Shown: positions 1-7,981 of the stretch, piece after piece | Layout: each line of letters opens with the position of its first letter | Position numbering within the stretch: the stretch's first letter is position 1 | DNA from: Candidatus Aalborgicola bjergmarkensis | GTDB taxonomy: Bacteria; Pseudomonadota; Gammaproteobacteria; Burkholderiales; Burkholderiaceae_C | NCBI GenBank assembly: GCA_016708725.1 | Contig: JADJFE010000014.1 | Location: forward strand, 1-64,000 | Direction: 5' to 3' | Length of the DNA: 64,000 nucleotides | Position numbers and translations under genes: made by a program | Notes under the pieces: generated by a model | Database searches by the model: none | What the model was told of the DNA's origin: nothing | Seen by the model: the letters and a program-made list of their open reading frames with translations, nothing else

Positions 1-9
1 GGCAGAGGC

Positions 10-98
10 ATTGCGCAGAATCTGTGATTTGCACGCCATGGGGGCTTGAAAGAGCCCGAAGGGCGAGTTTCAAGACCCCCATGGCGTGGCGGCGCAAT
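10..98. repeat. Long imperfect hairpin flanked by 10-bp direct repeats
   Basis: Arms at 32-51 and 68-88 pair almost perfectly (CACGCCATGGGGG against CCCCCATGGCGTG, then TTGAAA against TTTCAA, with one bulged base). A small inner stem GCCC-GAA-GGGC tops it, and ATTGCGC at 10-16 pairs with GCGCAAT at 92-98. The 10-mer TGTGATTTGC occurs at 23-32 and again at 115-124, so the stem lies between short direct repeats. There is no U-tract, so a simple terminator is unlikely. A MITE-like insertion or a structured RNA or cruciform is possible; function not known. Confidence 0.5.
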
Positions 99-188
99 TC
101 TCGGGATGTGGTGTTGTGATTTGCGTTTGAGGCAAGGCTGGGATGCACTAGCCAAGCAATCCGGAGGGAGAACGAGCTTGCCGTAAAA

Positions 189-252
189 GCTCGAAGCAGG
201 CACGACATCAGCCAATAACGTCGAAAGTTCAAACCGATGTCGTGCCTCGAGC
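189..252. repeat. Inverted repeat upstream of the IS21 remnant
   Basis: GGCACGACATC at 199-209 is perfectly complementary to GATGTCGTGCC at 236-246, and GCTCGA (189-194) pairs with TCGAGC (247-252) outside it. The stem lies directly before the first remnant ORF of the IS21-like element. It could be an end-proximal transposase binding site or a regulatory hairpin. I cannot place the IS end exactly. Confidence 0.45.
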
Positions 253-552
253 CCGGGAGGGCGACGTTGCCAGTGTCAGTATGTCACGAAAACTCTAGGC
301 ATTGTCCAGCCCAACCCCGTCGGCCACTTTTGGCGATGGAACCTCCCGCAAGGCGTTACTTGTGTGCTCGTTGCAGCATCCTGGTGCTCAAATGTGAAGC
401 CGTTGCGATCGTGGTAACCGCTACTGCAAAGACTGTGCATCGACACAGCGGGCACGCTGCGTACGCGAGGCGGAAAACGCTACCAAAGTAGCAGACGTGG
501 TCGCCACGCCCATGCTCGGCGACAGCAGCGCTGGAGGGCAAAAACACAGTGA
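237..552 (+). pseudogene. Frameshifted small zinc-finger-like ORF of the IS21 element
   Basis: From 405 the frame reads CDRGNRYCKDCA..., a Cys-rich motif. After a one-base shift near 470-478 the frame continues RYQSSRRGRHAHARRQQ and stops at 550-552. I recognise this pattern (C-x-GNRYC, then RYQ.SR.GR..HA) as that of a small accessory protein encoded upstream of istA in some IS21-like elements. The upstream part (from 237) is open but not recognisable. Function of the family is not known to me; this copy is broken. Confidence 0.45.
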
Positions 553-734
553 CGCATCAGGGTTCCCCACCCCCACAGCATTTGCTCTACTGGACGCGGA
601 TGTGAGTGCAATCAAAGTCGATGTGCTACAGCGGCTCTGGCAGTGTCATTTCTGTCAAGCAGCTGCGCTGAATTTGTGCGTATCGACTTTTACGCCGTCG
701 CATCCGTCGTTCAACCCCACACAAGAAGCACACC
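553..734. other. Non-coding leader between the accessory ORF remnant and istA
   Basis: No gene is supported here. The stretch is open in places but shows no recognisable protein, and it ends immediately before the istA start ATG at 735 (preceded by CACACC, with no clear Shine-Dalgarno). Confidence 0.3.
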
Positions 735-2225
735 ATGCCCGTGACCCCTGAACTCAGAGCCGCGATATTGCGTTATTACCATGCAGAGAAGTGGCCAACC
801 GGCACCATTGCTCGCCAACTCAAGGGGCACCACGGCACGGTCGAGAGTCTTGCGCCAAGCGGGCTTGCCCCGCATCGGAACCGTGCGCGCATCAAACATC
901 GATGCCTATTTGCCGTTCGTTCTTGAGACCTTGAAGAAGTTTCCCGATCTCAGGCCAGCCGGCTGTACGCCATGGTCACAGTGCGTGGCTACCAAGGTGG
1001 CCCAGATCATTTTCGCCACCTCATCGCCCAGCATCGACCCAGACCTTGCCCGAGGCGTATCTGCGTTCGGTTACCCTTATCGGCGAACAAGCTCAGATTG
1101 ACTGGGGCCACTTGGCCACCTGCAAATCGGCAAAGCCAAACGGCCTTGATGGCCTTCGTGGCCGTGCTGTCCCTGGTCACGGCGTATTTTTTGCGTTTCT
1201 CCCTGGATGCGCGTATGGAGAGTTTTGCGTGGCCATGTCCAGGCGTTCCAGTCCTGGGGTGGTGTGCCCAGGATACTGCTGTATGACAATCTCAAAAGCG
1301 CCGTGTTGGAGCGCCAGGGTGATGCCATTCGATTCTCACCAGCACTACTGGATTTTGCCGCCCACTACCACTTCGAACCGCGCCCGGTGGCCCGTGGCCA
1401 GAGGGAATGAGAAGGGGCGTGTCGAACGCCATTCGCTATATCCGTGACAACTTCTTTGCCGCACGTACATTTACCGATCTGGATGACCTCAATGCCCAGG
1501 CCGATGCGTGGATCAATGGAACTGCCAGTGATCGGGCTTGTCCGCAAGACAAAACCATGACGGTAGCACAGGCCTTTCCCAGGAGGTGCCACGCCTTCTG
1601 CAATTGCCTGCCAACCCCTATCCGGTGGAAGAGCGTGTGGTGGTCAAGGTCGGAAAAACCCCGTATGTTCGCTTTTGACCTCAATGACTATTCGGTACCG
1701 CACACCCATGTGCGCAAAACGATCACGGTGCTTGCTGATACCAAACGGTGCGTATTCTGGATGCCCAGACGGTGGTGGCCATCCACGCTCGCAGCTATGA
1801 CAAGGGTCAGCAAATCGAGATTGAATCACACATCAAAGACCTGGTTGAGAAAAGCCGCAGCGCACGCCCAGCGTGGTATGAATCGTTTGCGGCAGGCCGT
1901 ACCTGCCAGCGTGGAGTTACTCACACAGGCCGCAGCCGAAGGTGAACACCTGGCGCTATCACTGCAGCGCTGCTGCGATTGCTTGATCGCTACGGTGCCG
2001 ACCAGGTGCAACGGTCGTTCCTGAACGCACTGCAACGCAAGGTACCCACCCCAATGCAGTTCGTCTGGCGCTGGAGGCACAGCGCCAAGCCCAGCAAACC
2101 CCTGCGCCGGTGGTCGTGCAACCCAGTGAAAACGTTCGACTGCGTGACGCGGTGATCCACCCCACCCATTGAAAAATACCGACCAATTAAACAACACTGA
2201 TTCCCAACCAGAAACATCAAGGGCG
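735..2225 (+). pseudogene. istA: IS21-family transposase IstA, multiply frameshifted
   Basis: The fragments, read in order across changing frames, reconstruct an IstA-type DDE transposase. They are an N-terminal helix-turn-helix segment (TPELRAAILRYYHAEKW, about 735-840), a middle segment with GEQAQIDWGH around 1075-1110 (first catalytic Asp), a segment with LLYDNLKSAVLERQGDAIRF around 1270-1330 (second Asp), GNEKGRVER around 1405-1430 (catalytic Glu region), and the C-terminal part (RYIRDNFFAARTFTDLDDLN, then FDLNDYSVPHTHVRK near 1670-1710). At least five frame changes separate them, so no full-length protein can be made. In IS21 elements IstA cuts and joins DNA with IstB as ATPase partner. 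Confidence 0.8.
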
Positions 2226-2231
2226 ACAACG

Positions 2232-2977
2232 ATGGATCCCAAAAATGATGCTTTGTTCCCGCGAGCCAAAATCTACGCCTACACGGTGTGCTGGAACATT
2301 GGTCCAGAACTGGCCGATGCCCCTGGCTGCCAAGTCTGCTGACTGGGAGGAGCACGCACGTACCCAGCGCAGCCTTGAGCGACGCCTGAATGACGCACGC
2401 ATCGGGCGATTCAGGCACTAGCGGACTTTGACTGGAAGTGGCCCAAACAACGTGATCGCGCAGCCATCGAAGCTTTGATGACGCTGGAGTTCATGGCGCA
2501 ATCCGTCAACGTGATATTGCGCGGTAACAATGGCGTGGGAAAGTCAATGCTGGCAAAAAATGTGGCTTATCAGGCTCTGGTTCAGGGTTTTACGGTGCGC
2601 TTCACCACTGCAGGAGATGTTGGGGAGTTGGCGCCATGGACAGTGATGCGGCGCTACGCAGGCGTTTGCGTCATTACGTCAATCCGGATTTGTTGGTGAT
2701 TGATGAGATCGGCTACCTCTCATACTCAAACCGGCATGCCGACTTGCTCTTCGAGTTGATCAACCGTCGCTATGAGTCCAAGAGCACGATTGTGACCACC
2801 AATAAGGCGTTTGCCGACTGGGGATGTCTTTCCCAATGCCGTTTGTGTGGTGTCCTTGGTTGACCGCCTGGTGCATCACTCTGAGGTGATTGGCACGAGG
2901 GCGAATCCTATCGTCTCAAGGAGGCACAGGCACGATCCACAGATATGGCAGCCAAACGCAGAAAGGCTAAATCATGA
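2232..2977 (+). pseudogene. istB: IS21-family helper ATPase IstB, frameshifted
   Basis: The start MDPKNDALF at 2232 is typical of this IstB subgroup, but the frame stops early at about 2340. Other frames then carry the AAA+ body: a Walker A region (RGNNGVGKSMLAKN, about 2520-2560), Walker B (LLVIDEIGYLSYSN, about 2690-2730), STIVTTNKAF near 2785-2810, and the C-terminal LKEAQARSTDMAAKR ending at TGA 2975-2977. At least three frameshifts make it a pseudogene. Intact IstB is the DnaC-like ATPase that activates IstA. Confidence 0.8.
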
Positions 2978-3208
2978 AGCGCGTTACAAAACATATGCAA
3001 TTGCCTTCAGGGCGACAACCGGTCTGTTCATGACCATCGACAATGACTGGAGCACTGAGCAGGCAGCGCCGTTGCAGAGTTGTTGGAGGACTTGCTGCAT
3101 GTGATTCACAGCCGTTATCAGGACAAACTACATGCGCACCAGAAAGCCACACGTATCACTCGATTCAAGCCTGTTTACTCAGACGATGATGATGGGGTGC
3201 CATTCTGA
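2974..3208 (+). pseudogene. Short third ORF of the IS21 element, frameshifted
   Basis: An ATG at 2974 overlaps the istB stop (ATGA). Across frame changes the region carries DNDWSTEQ near 3040-3060 and then AVAELLEDLLHVIHSRYQ running to a DDDDGVPF tail and TGA at 3206-3208. I recognise this as the small protein that follows istB in some IS21-like elements of Burkholderiales. It is disrupted by one or two indels between 3000 and 3070. Function unknown. Confidence 0.45.
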
Positions 3209-3238
3209 TCTCAACTATTGTTTTCTGAACCAATAACT

Positions 3239-3262
3239 AAGGGCCGACAAGGCCCTTTTTGT
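3239..3262 (+). terminator. Rho-independent terminator after the IS remnant
   Basis: GGGCC (3241-3245), a 5-base loop GACAA, GGCCC (3251-3255) and then five T residues (3256-3260). The A-rich left flank extends the stem by two base pairs. It lies between the IS21 remnant and the first gene of the putative defence operon and would insulate the operon from read-through. Confidence 0.7.
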
Positions 3263-3324
3263 TTGTGCACCAGCGCTTGAAAAACTCCGCCAAATTTGCG
3301 CGCTATTAGACAGCCGGTAACAGC

Positions 3325-3783
3325 GTGAAACACTACACCCTGAGCCATTGCGCAGGCGACAAGACAATCGATTCAGTGCACAGGAAGCAAATCGCGGATG
3401 CGATTTCATCCGTTGTAATTAAAGTTGGGCCAAGGGCTGCGCCGAAGATTCGAACACAACTCATATCAAACTTGAAAGCATTGGGATGGTCTGGAGAGGT
3501 CAGTGTTTCCGAAAACTCCGACATGACCATCACGTCCACCAAATCGGATATTGGGCTGTGTCTTCAGACCGGCAACATGTCGCGTATTTATGCCGATCTA
3601 ATGAAGTTGCAGGCCATGTACCTGAATAATCACATCAAGGCCGCTGCCATCATCTTACCGTCGCAAGAAGCCGCAAAGCTGCTGGGCGACAACATCGCGC
3701 AAGCCAAACGTCTCGAGCGTGAGCTGGCGATTTTCAAGAAGGCCTATCACGTCCCCACAATCGTCTACGCATTGGAAGCCTAA
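3325..3783 (+). CDS. BglII-type restriction endonuclease-like protein, active site apparently altered
   Basis: A 152-residue protein. The N-terminus (MKHYTLSHCAGDK) and the middle block (SDIGLCLQTGN followed by YADLMKLQAMYLNN and a hydrophobic AAAIILP strand) resemble the BglII-like PD-(D/E)xK endonuclease family. In that family the central strand carries E-x-Q/E (as in VEIQ). Here the Glu position reads Cys79 with Gln81 kept, so the nuclease may be inactive or use another residue. It is the first gene of a four-gene operon, with only 3 nt before the next start, and no methyltransferase is adjacent. It may be a DNA-recognition or effector subunit. Family assignment is from pattern memory, moderate confidence; function is inference. 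Confidence 0.5.
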   Translation: MKHYTLSHCAGDKTIDSVHRKQIADAISSVVIKVGPRAAPKIRTQLISNLKALGWSGEVSVSENSDMTITSTKSDIGLCLQTGNMSRIYADLMKLQAMYLNNHIKAAAIILPSQEAAKLLGDNIAQAKRLERELAIFKKAYHVPTIVYALEA

Positions 3784-3786
3784 GTC

Positions 3787-5097
3787 ATGTCGAACACCAC
3801 AGTACCTCTCCAGCCCAAAGACTCCAGATTTGGATGGACAAAGGCATCGCGCAAAGAGGAGTTCGCAAAATGCTTGACGACTCCGACTGGAAAAACGCAT
3901 CGAGTCGTTATTCAGGGTCAGGTGCGTGACATCCCAATCATTCGCATCCATCAGAACCTTCCAAAATACCGCCTTGAAAATGGTCGAACAGCATCGGCAC
4001 AGGTTGAGTATCTGGCAAGAAATCCGGGAGAAACAGCGGACTTTTTTACGCTCGATGCAGAGCTTTGGAGGGTTCAGGAGGTTCAACACAATCTGCTTTT
4101 GAAGCTGGCCGAGAAGTCTGATCTTAGAAAATACTTTGAAGACACCTCAAAGCAGCAGGTGGATCCAATCCTGCTCGACGACAGCGGATTTGTCATCAAT
4201 GGTAATCGGCGTCTCTCAACTTGGCGCGATCTCTATCACTCGGATCCACCCAAATACAAACACTTTGAATACATCGATGTTGCGGTTCTTCCAGCCATAG
4301 ACAGCAAAGCCATTGATCGCCTTGAGGCCGAGCTTCAAATTGAAAAGGACATCAAGGCTGACTACACGTGGGATGCCCAAGCCAACATGATGCTCGCCAA
4401 GCGCCAACGGGACGGCTATTCGGACAAAGAGCTTGCGGATCTCTACGGCAAGAAGGAGTCCGAGGTCAAGGAACTGCTTGATATGCGCGAATACGCCAAC
4501 GACTACTTGAAGTCTCGCAAAAAGGAGAATATGTGGTCCTTGGTGGCTGCGGCGGAGCTAGCCTTCCGCCGAATCGTTACGACTCGCTCTTCCGTTGGAG
4601 GCGTTGGGCGACAACAGCTTTTCAAGGAGGCATCCTTTGCTTTGATTGACAAGCCAGAGGAGGTGCGAGACAGTTTGCACGATGCCATCAAGGGGATGGC
4701 CAACAATATTGAACCAATCATTGAAAAGCTCAAAACAAGCTTCCCCGTAGAGGTCGCTGCAGCCGATGCGGAAACTACGGAATTGTTTGGAGACGATACA
4801 GGAAAGAAAGGTGACGAAGCCCTGGATTTGGGTCTTTCCAAGGAGATCGGCAAGCCTGAAAACGCTGCAAAGGCGCGGGACATCATAGTTGAATTCATCG
4901 AAAGTCAAAAACAACTTAAGCGGGACAACAAGTCCGCTGAAAAGCTGCTGGATTGCTGTGCTCGAGCCACTGCCGCCCTGGAAGACGGCATAAAACTTGG
5001 ACTTGGCGCCGAGACCAAGACAGAGGGAGTCGGTGTCCAACTGGATAGGCTCGAATCTCAAATCGCCAAGATTCGAACGTTTATAGCGACAAAGTGA
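3787..5097 (+). CDS. ParB/Srx-domain protein of the putative defence operon
   Basis: 436 residues. Residues about 45-150 resemble a ParB-like (sulfiredoxin-fold) domain: VDPILLDDSGFVINGNRRLSTWRDL contains the GNRR motif (139-142) typical of this fold. Residues about 210-240 (YSDKELADLYGKKESEVKEL) look like the helix-turn-helix that follows ParB domains. The rest is helical and charged, with a C-terminal coiled-coil-like stretch (about 365-436). ParB-like domains bind DNA or CTP, and related proteins occur in phage-defence modules. Start ATG 3787 lies 3 nt after the previous stop; the stop overlaps the helicase start (TGATG). Probable role: DNA recognition or loading for the helicase (inference). 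Confidence 0.55.
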   Translation: MSNTTVPLQPKDSRFGWTKASRKEEFAKCLTTPTGKTHRVVIQGQVRDIPIIRIHQNLPKYRLENGRTASAQVEYLARNPGETADFFTLDAELWRVQEVQHNLLLKLAEKSDLRKYFEDTSKQQVDPILLDDSGFVINGNRRLSTWRDLYHSDPPKYKHFEYIDVAVLPAIDSKAIDRLEAELQIEKDIKADYTWDAQANMMLAKRQRDGYSDKELADLYGKKESEVKELLDMREYANDYLKSRKKENMWSLVAAAELAFRRIVTTRSSVGGVGRQQLFKEASFALIDKPEEVRDSLHDAIKGMANNIEPIIEKLKTSFPVEVAAADAETTELFGDDTGKKGDEALDLGLSKEIGKPENAAKARDIIVEFIESQKQLKRDNKSAEKLLDCCARATAALEDGIKLGLGAETKTEGVGVQLDRLESQIAKIRTFIATK

Positions 5098-6923
5098 TGC
5101 TATCAATCGATTACAGAACAGCCGACCTAAGTGCCGTTCTCGCGTGGAGCGAGGGCGACGACGAACAGGGCTGGCCATCGCTTATTCGACGATTGGCGAT
5201 GGATCACACGCAAAACGCAAAGCAGGAATCTGCGCGTGCGTTGGCAATGCCTTGGTATAACTTTGTGGCACTGCGGGGCAGCCTGCAAAACATCTTCAAG
5301 ACTTACAACCTAAAAGTTGGAACAGGCCTTATTGTTAGCGATGCAGCGAAAGCGTTGCTTCAACAATCCACCAAGGCAGCAAATGGTTACGACAATGCCA
5401 TTGCTCAAAAGGGCATCGACGAGGCAACGTTGCGCAATAAGTTGTGTCAGTTGGGTTTTGCCCGCAGTCTTTCCCCGGAACAATGCAGAAACGTTTCAAA
5501 GATGGCAGCTCTGCCGTCCGCCGCGACATTTTCAGTGCCAGGCGCAGGCAAGACGACAGAGGCGCTTTCGTTTTTCTTTTTCAAAGCCAGATCAAACGAG
5601 CGACTGCTTGTGATCGCCCCCAAGAATGCATTTGCCGCATGGGATGAGCAAATCGCAGATTGCATGCCCAGCTTGAAAGCGGAAATCGTCCGGCTTCGCG
5701 GAGGACGCGACAAAATTGAAAAGGCATTGATGGATGATCCCCGATTCATGTTGATCACGTATCAACAGTTGGCGCGGGTTGGCGATTTATTGGCGGCACA
5801 CTTGGCGCAACACAAAACGTTCGTTTTTCTCGATGAAAGTCATCGGATCAAGAGCGGCGTTGCCAAGCAGACAGCAAGGTCCGTTCTCGCTCTTTCCCAT
5901 CTTCCAGTCGGGAAACTAATCATGTCCGGAACACCGATGCCGCAATCGACGGATGACCTTATTCCTCAGTTTGCTTTCCTGTATCCCGAAATCGAAGCTG
6001 ACGCTGAAACGGTGGTAGAGCGCGTCAAGCCCATATACGTGCGGACCAATAAGGCAGAACTTGGACTCCCCCCAATAACGCGACATCGTATCTCATTGCC
6101 TATGGCTCCCCTTCAGCGAGAGTTGTATCGCTTGATGAAGCACGAAGTGGCACGAGACGCCGCCTCAGCGTTGAGCATTCGAAGCAAACAAGCTTTTCGC
6201 ACATTGGGTCGATCAGTTTCACGGCTCTTGCAGTTCGTTTCAAACCCCGCGCTTCTGGCCTCTGAACTGAATTTCAGCAAAGCCGATCTACTCTCTGCAG
6301 TCCTCGATGAAGGCGAGGGACCGAAGATGCGCTACGTCCTCAGAAGAGCTCGCCAACTTACTCAAGAAGGAAAGAAGGTATTGATTTGGTCGTCCTTCGT
6401 TCGCAATGTCGAGTTCATCGCTGCCAAGCTGTCCGACTTGGGAGCTGTTTATATCCATGGTGGCGTGGACGCTGGCGATGAAGATGATGATGAGACACGC
6501 GAAGGAAAAATCAAGCTGTTTCACGATGACCCCAATACCATGGTGATGGTTGCGAATCCTGCGGCGGCCAGCGAGGGTGTCAGCCTTCACCGTGTTTGTC
6601 ATCATGCAATCTACTTGGACCGCACTTTCAATGCCGCGCACTACCTGCAGTCTGAGGACCGCATTCACCGATTTGGGCTGCCAAAGGGACAGGAAACAAT
6701 CGTTGAAATAGTTCAGTGTGAAGAATCAATTGACGAGACGGTATTGGAGAGACTGGCTTACAAAATTCACCGCATGGCTGAAGCACTCGAAGATTCTTCC
6801 CTGATGGTGGATCCAATCGCACTCGACCCAACTGACATCGAAGATTACGATGACTACTCCGTTGGACTCAAGGACGAAGACGTTCAGACCTTGCTTCGGG
6901 ATTTTGAGAAGGATGCATTTTGA
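5097..6923 (+). CDS. SNF2-family DEAD/DEAH helicase of the putative defence operon
   Basis: 608 residues if started at ATG 5097 (TGATG overlap with the ParB-like gene); a GTG three bases earlier is also possible. Numbering from the GTG: motif I PGAGKT (149-154), motif II DESH (247-250), motif III SGTP (278-281), and C-terminal SF2 motifs ending in SEDRIHRFGLPKGQ (motif VI). The order and wording are those of SNF2-type ATPases. About 140 N-terminal residues have no recognised domain. The stop (6921-6923) overlaps the TTG start of the next gene, so translation is coupled. Likely a DNA translocase powering a multi-subunit DNA-targeting system. Confidence 0.8.
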   Translation: MLSIDYRTADLSAVLAWSEGDDEQGWPSLIRRLAMDHTQNAKQESARALAMPWYNFVALRGSLQNIFKTYNLKVGTGLIVSDAAKALLQQSTKAANGYDNAIAQKGIDEATLRNKLCQLGFARSLSPEQCRNVSKMAALPSAATFSVPGAGKTTEALSFFFFKARSNERLLVIAPKNAFAAWDEQIADCMPSLKAEIVRLRGGRDKIEKALMDDPRFMLITYQQLARVGDLLAAHLAQHKTFVFLDESHRIKSGVAKQTARSVLALSHLPVGKLIMSGTPMPQSTDDLIPQFAFLYPEIEADAETVVERVKPIYVRTNKAELGLPPITRHRISLPMAPLQRELYRLMKHEVARDAASALSIRSKQAFRTLGRSVSRLLQFVSNPALLASELNFSKADLLSAVLDEGEGPKMRYVLRRARQLTQEGKKVLIWSSFVRNVEFIAAKLSDLGAVYIHGGVDAGDEDDDETREGKIKLFHDDPNTMVMVANPAAASEGVSLHRVCHHAIYLDRTFNAAHYLQSEDRIHRFGLPKGQETIVEIVQCEESIDETVLERLAYKIHRMAEALEDSSLMVDPIALDPTDIEDYDDYSVGLKDEDVQTLLRDFEKDAF

Positions 6924-7777
6924 TTGCATTGTCCCCCGGCATCGCAGGAGGTTGCTTTGATCTGATTCGCATGGCGAGCCAGCATCCGGTAACGTTTGCC
7001 CAAATGCGGGCTGAGTTTCCGCGTATCGGCGGTATCGACATCGGGCGACTCAGCGAGATCGCCCAAACACTGGGCTGGCTGCGCGCCAATGACTCCGGCA
7101 TCGCCGTCCTCACACCTCGAGGGGCTAATCTAGTCGAAATTGGGTGCACGCATTTGAGGTTGCGACAAGCGATTCTTGACTACGTTGAAGTGATTCGCCC
7201 ACCGTGGATCAAGAATGCGATTGATGGCCGCCTTAAAACCGTCAATTACGCACCCACCGAAATTTCACAATCGCTGGTAGAGGCGGAATTAGCTGTGGGG
7301 TATGACGATGAGATCGTGGCGTTTTGGGATCGCCTTGCCGCCATTGCACGAGGACTTCGAAATGCAAGTCTTTCGGAAATAGGCCGCGAGGGCGAGAAGC
7401 TAACAATCGCCCATGAGCTACATCGGACTAGCATGCAGCCGAAGTGGGTATCTATCGAAAGCAATAGCACAGGTTACGACGTTTTATCCGTTGTGAGCAG
7501 CACAGACACTCGGCATTTACCAATTGAAGTGAAGGCCTCAACAGCAGGCATGAGGGGGGCGTTTTATCTGACCCGCAATGAGTGGGACGAATCTGAATTG
7601 ATGCCACTTCACCAATTTCACTTATGGGACTTGTCTAGTCGAACCAACCCCAACTTTGCTATTGTTCCCCGTAAAGAGGTTGAAAAACACGTTCCGGCTG
7701 ATTCCGGGAAGGGTAAATGGAAGGAAGTCGAAATTTCATTTGGAATTTTCGCGTCGTTTTTTGCCAGTCCTCAGTGA
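6920..7777 (+). CDS. DUF3883 (PD-(D/E)xK-like) protein of the putative defence operon
   Basis: 285 residues from a TTG start at 6920 that overlaps the helicase stop. Residues about 10-75 look like a winged-helix segment (LGWLRANDSGIAVLTPRGANL). Residues about 152-235 match DUF3883: GREGEK, then GYD (Asp187), then PIEVKAS (Glu203, Lys205), then AFYLTRNEW. Asp187, Glu203 and Lys205 form a plausible PD-(D/E)xK triad, so this subunit can supply the nuclease activity the first gene may lack. DUF3883 domains occur in restriction and anti-phage operons with helicases. It is the last gene; about 200 non-coding bases follow. Confidence 0.65.
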   Translation: MIALSPGIAGGCFDLIRMASQHPVTFAQMRAEFPRIGGIDIGRLSEIAQTLGWLRANDSGIAVLTPRGANLVEIGCTHLRLRQAILDYVEVIRPPWIKNAIDGRLKTVNYAPTEISQSLVEAELAVGYDDEIVAFWDRLAAIARGLRNASLSEIGREGEKLTIAHELHRTSMQPKWVSIESNSTGYDVLSVVSSTDTRHLPIEVKASTAGMRGAFYLTRNEWDESELMPLHQFHLWDLSSRTNPNFAIVPRKEVEKHVPADSGKGKWKEVEISFGIFASFFASPQ

Positions 7778-7914
7778 TTCCCAGGACGCATTGCCCGACG
7801 CATTGGTGCGCCACAGTTTGCCATTCGGTGAGGCTCCACACGGCTCCCGGACATTTTTACCATAGGTCTCAAACCGGGTCTCACCACGGCGGTCCTGCGA
7901 TGATGCAGCATTCA

Positions 7915-7953
7915 ACACCCGGATGATGAACCCGCACACCCCCATGATGAACC
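7915..7953. repeat. Two 18-bp direct repeats downstream of the defence operon
   Basis: ACACCCGGATGATGAACC (7915-7932) and ACACCCCCATGATGAACC (7936-7953) differ at two positions and are spaced by 3 bases, so they recur on nearly two helical turns. They lie in the 204-base gap between the operon and the orphan antitoxin, which holds no recognisable gene. Tandem sites like this are typical of DNA-binding protein sites or of transposon ends (IS21 elements carry multiple terminal repeats), but no element is attached here. Confidence 0.4.
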
Positions 7954-7981
7954 GTGAAACGGACCACACCTAGCACAGATG

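Larger units (their letters stand above)
237..3208 (+). mobile_element. Decayed IS21-family insertion sequence
   Basis: Four consecutive plus-strand reading frames match the layout of IS21-family elements: a small Cys-containing ORF, istA, istB and a short downstream ORF ending in an acidic DDDDGVPF tail. All are interrupted by frameshifts, so the element is probably immobile. The order and junctions are preserved (the downstream ORF's ATG overlaps the istB stop as ATGA), which points to decay in place rather than fragment shuffling. Exact termini and target duplication were not identified; the limits given are those of recognisable coding remnants. Confidence 0.75.

Noticed and set aside
1..3208. 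Possible CRISPR array near the IS21 remnant or the defence operon
   Set aside because: No evenly spaced repeats of 24-40 bases exist; the only tandem repeats are a pair at 7915-7953 and the coding MORN array.
7736..7969. A 77-codon minus-strand frame possibly encoding the missing toxin of the orphan antitoxin
   Set aside because: It shows no RelE/ParE-type residues, is not next to the antitoxin by the usual short spacing, and includes the direct repeats.
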